This document shows, one piece after another, positions 62,207 to 64,000 of a DNA stretch of 64,000 nucleotides. This DNA is from CBDDKZ01 sp965230415 (lineage in GTDB: Bacteria > Bacteroidota > Bacteroidia > Cytophagales > JAAEPT01), in assembly GCA_965230415.1 (NCBI GenBank), contig CBDDKZ010000005.1, positions 5,146,001 through 5,210,000 on the forward strand. The letters run 5' to 3'. The translations under genes were made by a program, and so were the position numbers. The notes under the pieces are model-generated. The model was not told the DNA's origin and searched no databases. It worked only from the letters and a program-made list of their open reading frames with translations. The first letter of the stretch is position 1. The number at the start of each line of letters is the position of its first letter.

Positions 62207-63625
62207 CTAGAACTTGAAATAAATAAATGGATTAAACCCTGATGAAACGACCACACATACGGATACAAATAAAAGTACTACGGACAGCATAAAGACCGAC
62301 AGTGTTCTTCTTTTTGTTTTCAAAGTTTCATAAACACCGGCAAGTCTAACTTCCAAAGAAGGTATAGCAGGCAGAAATGAAATAACAAACGCTAAGAGTA
62401 AACATACTTTAACACTACCTGGGATTAATGATAATGACCAATCTCCTAAAAACATTATTTCAATAAATTTGCGCAGAAATTGTAAATCATCAATTCTGAA
62501 AATCACCCAGCCAAACACGGTTATAAAGAAGGTAATGGCTATGTTTAATGTGCCTCCAATGTAGTCATACCATCGTTTCAAAAACAGTCTTTCAAGAACC
62601 AGAAATAAGCCGTGATAGGCACCCCAAATTAAAAAATTCCAGGAGGCTCCATGCCATATACCGGATACAAGGAACACGAACCATAAATTAAAATACAAAC
62701 GCCCTTTAGTTACCCTGTTACCTCCGAGAGGAATATATAAATAATCGCGCATCCAGGTACCTAATGTCATGTGCCACCGTTGCCAAAACTCAGAGATACT
62801 TCGCGATATATATGGATTATTAAAATTTTCCGGAAATGTGAATCCGAGCATGCGACCAATTCCGATGGCCATATCCGAATAACCTGAAAAATCGAAATAA
62901 ATCTGAAAGGTATAACAAATTGCACCGTACCAGGCAGTACCTGCAGACAGGTCATATGACGCAGTCCCAAATACTTTCGCTGCCTCTGCCCCTAAAACAT
63001 TGGCTATAAGCACTTTTTTTGCCAGCCCCACAATAAAGCGAAATAACCCTAACAATCGATCGTCATGTGTTCCATTGTATACACGCCCCCTTATTTCATC
63101 GGCAATATCCTGAAAGCGGACTATAGGCCCTGCAATTAGCTGAGGAAATAATACAATAAACAGTAACAGGTCGAAGAAGTTAGTTAATGGTTTCTTCACC
63201 TTCCTATATACGTCAAAAACATAACTCATCTTTTGAAATGTGAAAAATGATATTCCAATAGGTAGTACTACTTTTTCCCAGCTTAATTCGCTGAACCCAA
63301 AAGAACTTATAAGGTGAGAGATATTCTCTACCGCAAAATTTGCGTACTTAAAATAGGCTAAAAGACCTAAATTAACGACTACGGACGTTGTCAAAAGGAG
63401 TTTTTTTTGTCTCTTGTTTTCCAGATTAGCAATTTTCAAACACAAAAAATAGTCGAGCACACTTGATCCAAGGAGAATAAAAACAAATTTTGGTGCACCC
63501 CATGCATAAAAGAACAGGCTGGCAGCCAATATGACGTAATTTTTTATTTGCTTGGCTGACAGATAATAAATAATAAGAAAAAGAGGAAAAAAATAAAGTA
63601 AAAATAAACTGCTACTAAATACCAT
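62207..63625 (-). CDS. MBOAT-family O-acyltransferase (AlgI-like)
   Basis: A 472-residue polytopic membrane protein. It opens MVFSSSLFLLYFFPLFLIIY, the classic AlgI start. Family residues are QRWHMTLGTWMRDYLYIPLG and the catalytic His in VSGIWHGASWNFLIWGAYHG. MBOATs transfer acyl groups across the membrane, in this subfamily usually acetyl to a periplasmic SGNH protein for modification of a polysaccharide. The AlgJ-like gene begins 4 bp downstream, supporting this pairing. No polysaccharide biosynthesis genes are nearby, so the acceptor glycan is unknown. Confidence 0.94.
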   Translation of the reverse strand: MVFSSSLFLLYFFPLFLIIYYLSAKQIKNYVILAASLFFYAWGAPKFVFILLGSSVLDYFLCLKIANLENKRQKKLLLTTSVVVNLGLLAYFKYANFAVENISHLISSFGFSELSWEKVVLPIGISFFTFQKMSYVFDVYRKVKKPLTNFFDLLLFIVLFPQLIAGPIVRFQDIADEIRGRVYNGTHDDRLLGLFRFIVGLAKKVLIANVLGAEAAKVFGTASYDLSAGTAWYGAICYTFQIYFDFSGYSDMAIGIGRMLGFTFPENFNNPYISRSISEFWQRWHMTLGTWMRDYLYIPLGGNRVTKGRLYFNLWFVFLVSGIWHGASWNFLIWGAYHGLFLVLERLFLKRWYDYIGGTLNIAITFFITVFGWVIFRIDDLQFLRKFIEIMFLGDWSLSLIPGSVKVCLLLAFVISFLPAIPSLEVRLAGVYETLKTKRRTLSVFMLSVVLLFVSVCVVVSSGFNPFIYFKF

Positions 63626-63851
63626 AAAATGCCTAAATACCTACGCGACATTTTCAATGCCGCACGAATTTAAACCACGAAAGTAGTAAATATTAATTAA
63701 TAATCTGACCTATCATTAAAGGATCTTATGATCGTAGCAAAAAAATCGATCAACGTCTAAAATACCGCAATAAAAGTATTATATCATGTTTATTTGAGCA
63801 GTAGCAAACACATTAATTAAATATGTTTTAAATTGCTTAATCTAACTATTT
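63626..63851. other. Intergenic spacer between divergent genes
   Basis: About 225 bp, very AT-rich, between the MBOAT gene and the partial gene at the right edge. No structure beyond promoter-like AT tracts is evident. Confidence 0.5.
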
Positions 63852-64000
63852 ATGAAATTATTGTGCTGGTATATTCCCCAACTTTTTTATAAACGAGGCA
63901 TTGTTTTATTGAATGAAGGATCTGATCTACTTATTTTAGCCCAAATCACGGAGAATTCAATGGTACCGTTACTAAAGGCAGATAGATCTTTGTTCGGAAT
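63852..64000 (+). CDS. Hypothetical protein, 3' partial
   Basis: An ATG-started frame open for 49 codons to the window edge, beginning MKLLCWYIPQLFYKRGIVLL. The product is not recognisable from this fragment. It has no clear signal peptide. It is supported only by the open frame and divergent placement. Confidence 0.45.
   Translation, partial: MKLLCWYIPQLFYKRGIVLLNEGSDLLILAQITENSMVPLLKADRSLFG

Noticed and set aside
1..64000. CRISPR arrays, tRNA or rRNA genes, insertion sequences, prophage or integrase genes
   Set aside because: I looked for regular short repeats, cloverleaf-like arms, transposase motifs and phage genes in all gaps and found none that could be supported.

Overview
The window is a chromosomal segment from a member of the Bacteroidota, most likely of the order Cytophagales. 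The genes that point there are type IX secretion (T9SS) substrates with type A and type B C-terminal sorting domains, PD40/OmpA envelope proteins, DUF5686 and DUF6702 proteins, and a propeller/Y_Y_Y sensor. Promoter-like TAnnTTTG boxes precede several genes, Shine-Dalgarno sequences are mostly weak, and the DNA is AT-rich. The genus cannot be fixed from sequence reading alone. I see no rRNA, tRNA, CRISPR array, insertion sequence or prophage.

Layout. Positions 1-3300 carry two tail-to-tail OmpA-domain proteins and a receiver-like protein. Positions 4100-8600 hold the conserved translation block thrS-infC-rpmI-rplT behind a TPR lipoprotein. Positions 8600-17700 hold a DUF5686 outer-membrane protein coupled to a TrmH-type methyltransferase, a topoisomerase A subunit, a small lipoprotein and a choice-of-anchor-L T9SS protein. 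Positions 17700-24250 carry smc, a TruC-like pseudouridine synthase, a glycosyltransferase and a cell-wall amidase. Positions 24250-29800 carry DUF6702, an M1 peptidase, a small zinc-ribbon protein, two apparently broken genes (an M23 peptidase with an in-frame amber codon, and a frameshifted small secreted protein), a TMEM220-like protein, an RluE-like synthase and a RidA-like protein. Positions 29900-33200 hold a secreted SGNH-like protein, an SRPBCC protein, a membrane/helical-repeat protein and a small heat-shock protein.

The most notable system is a complete, tightly packed ebo cluster on the minus strand at 35429-41883 (eboA, B, C, D, E, F). It is followed on the same strand by a TetR-family regulator and a stand-alone FabF-type ketosynthase that share a candidate operator. 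The ebo family is known from cyanobacteria, eustigmatophyte endosymbionts and Bacteroidetes. In Nostoc it is implicated in exporting a scytonemin precursor to the periplasm, but the chemistry of the Ebo enzymes is not established. Several members here show altered active-site motifs, including the second Asp motif of EboC and the first Asp and DHG motif of EboF.

Positions 42300-51600 hold a pentapeptide-repeat protein, a large sensor with a SpoIIE phosphatase output, and a 1602-residue multidomain secreted protein. Positions 52100-58300 contain an M23 peptidase and then a divergent pair that looks like a sphingoid-base degradation locus: a class-3-like aldehyde dehydrogenase opposite an M19-type dipeptidase and a sphingosine-1-phosphate-lyase-like enzyme. 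Positions 58300-63700 end with a long RluA-type synthase and an AlgI/AlgJ-like O-acetylation pair whose AlgJ-like partner carries an unusual duplicated C-terminal module. A partial gene runs off the right edge.
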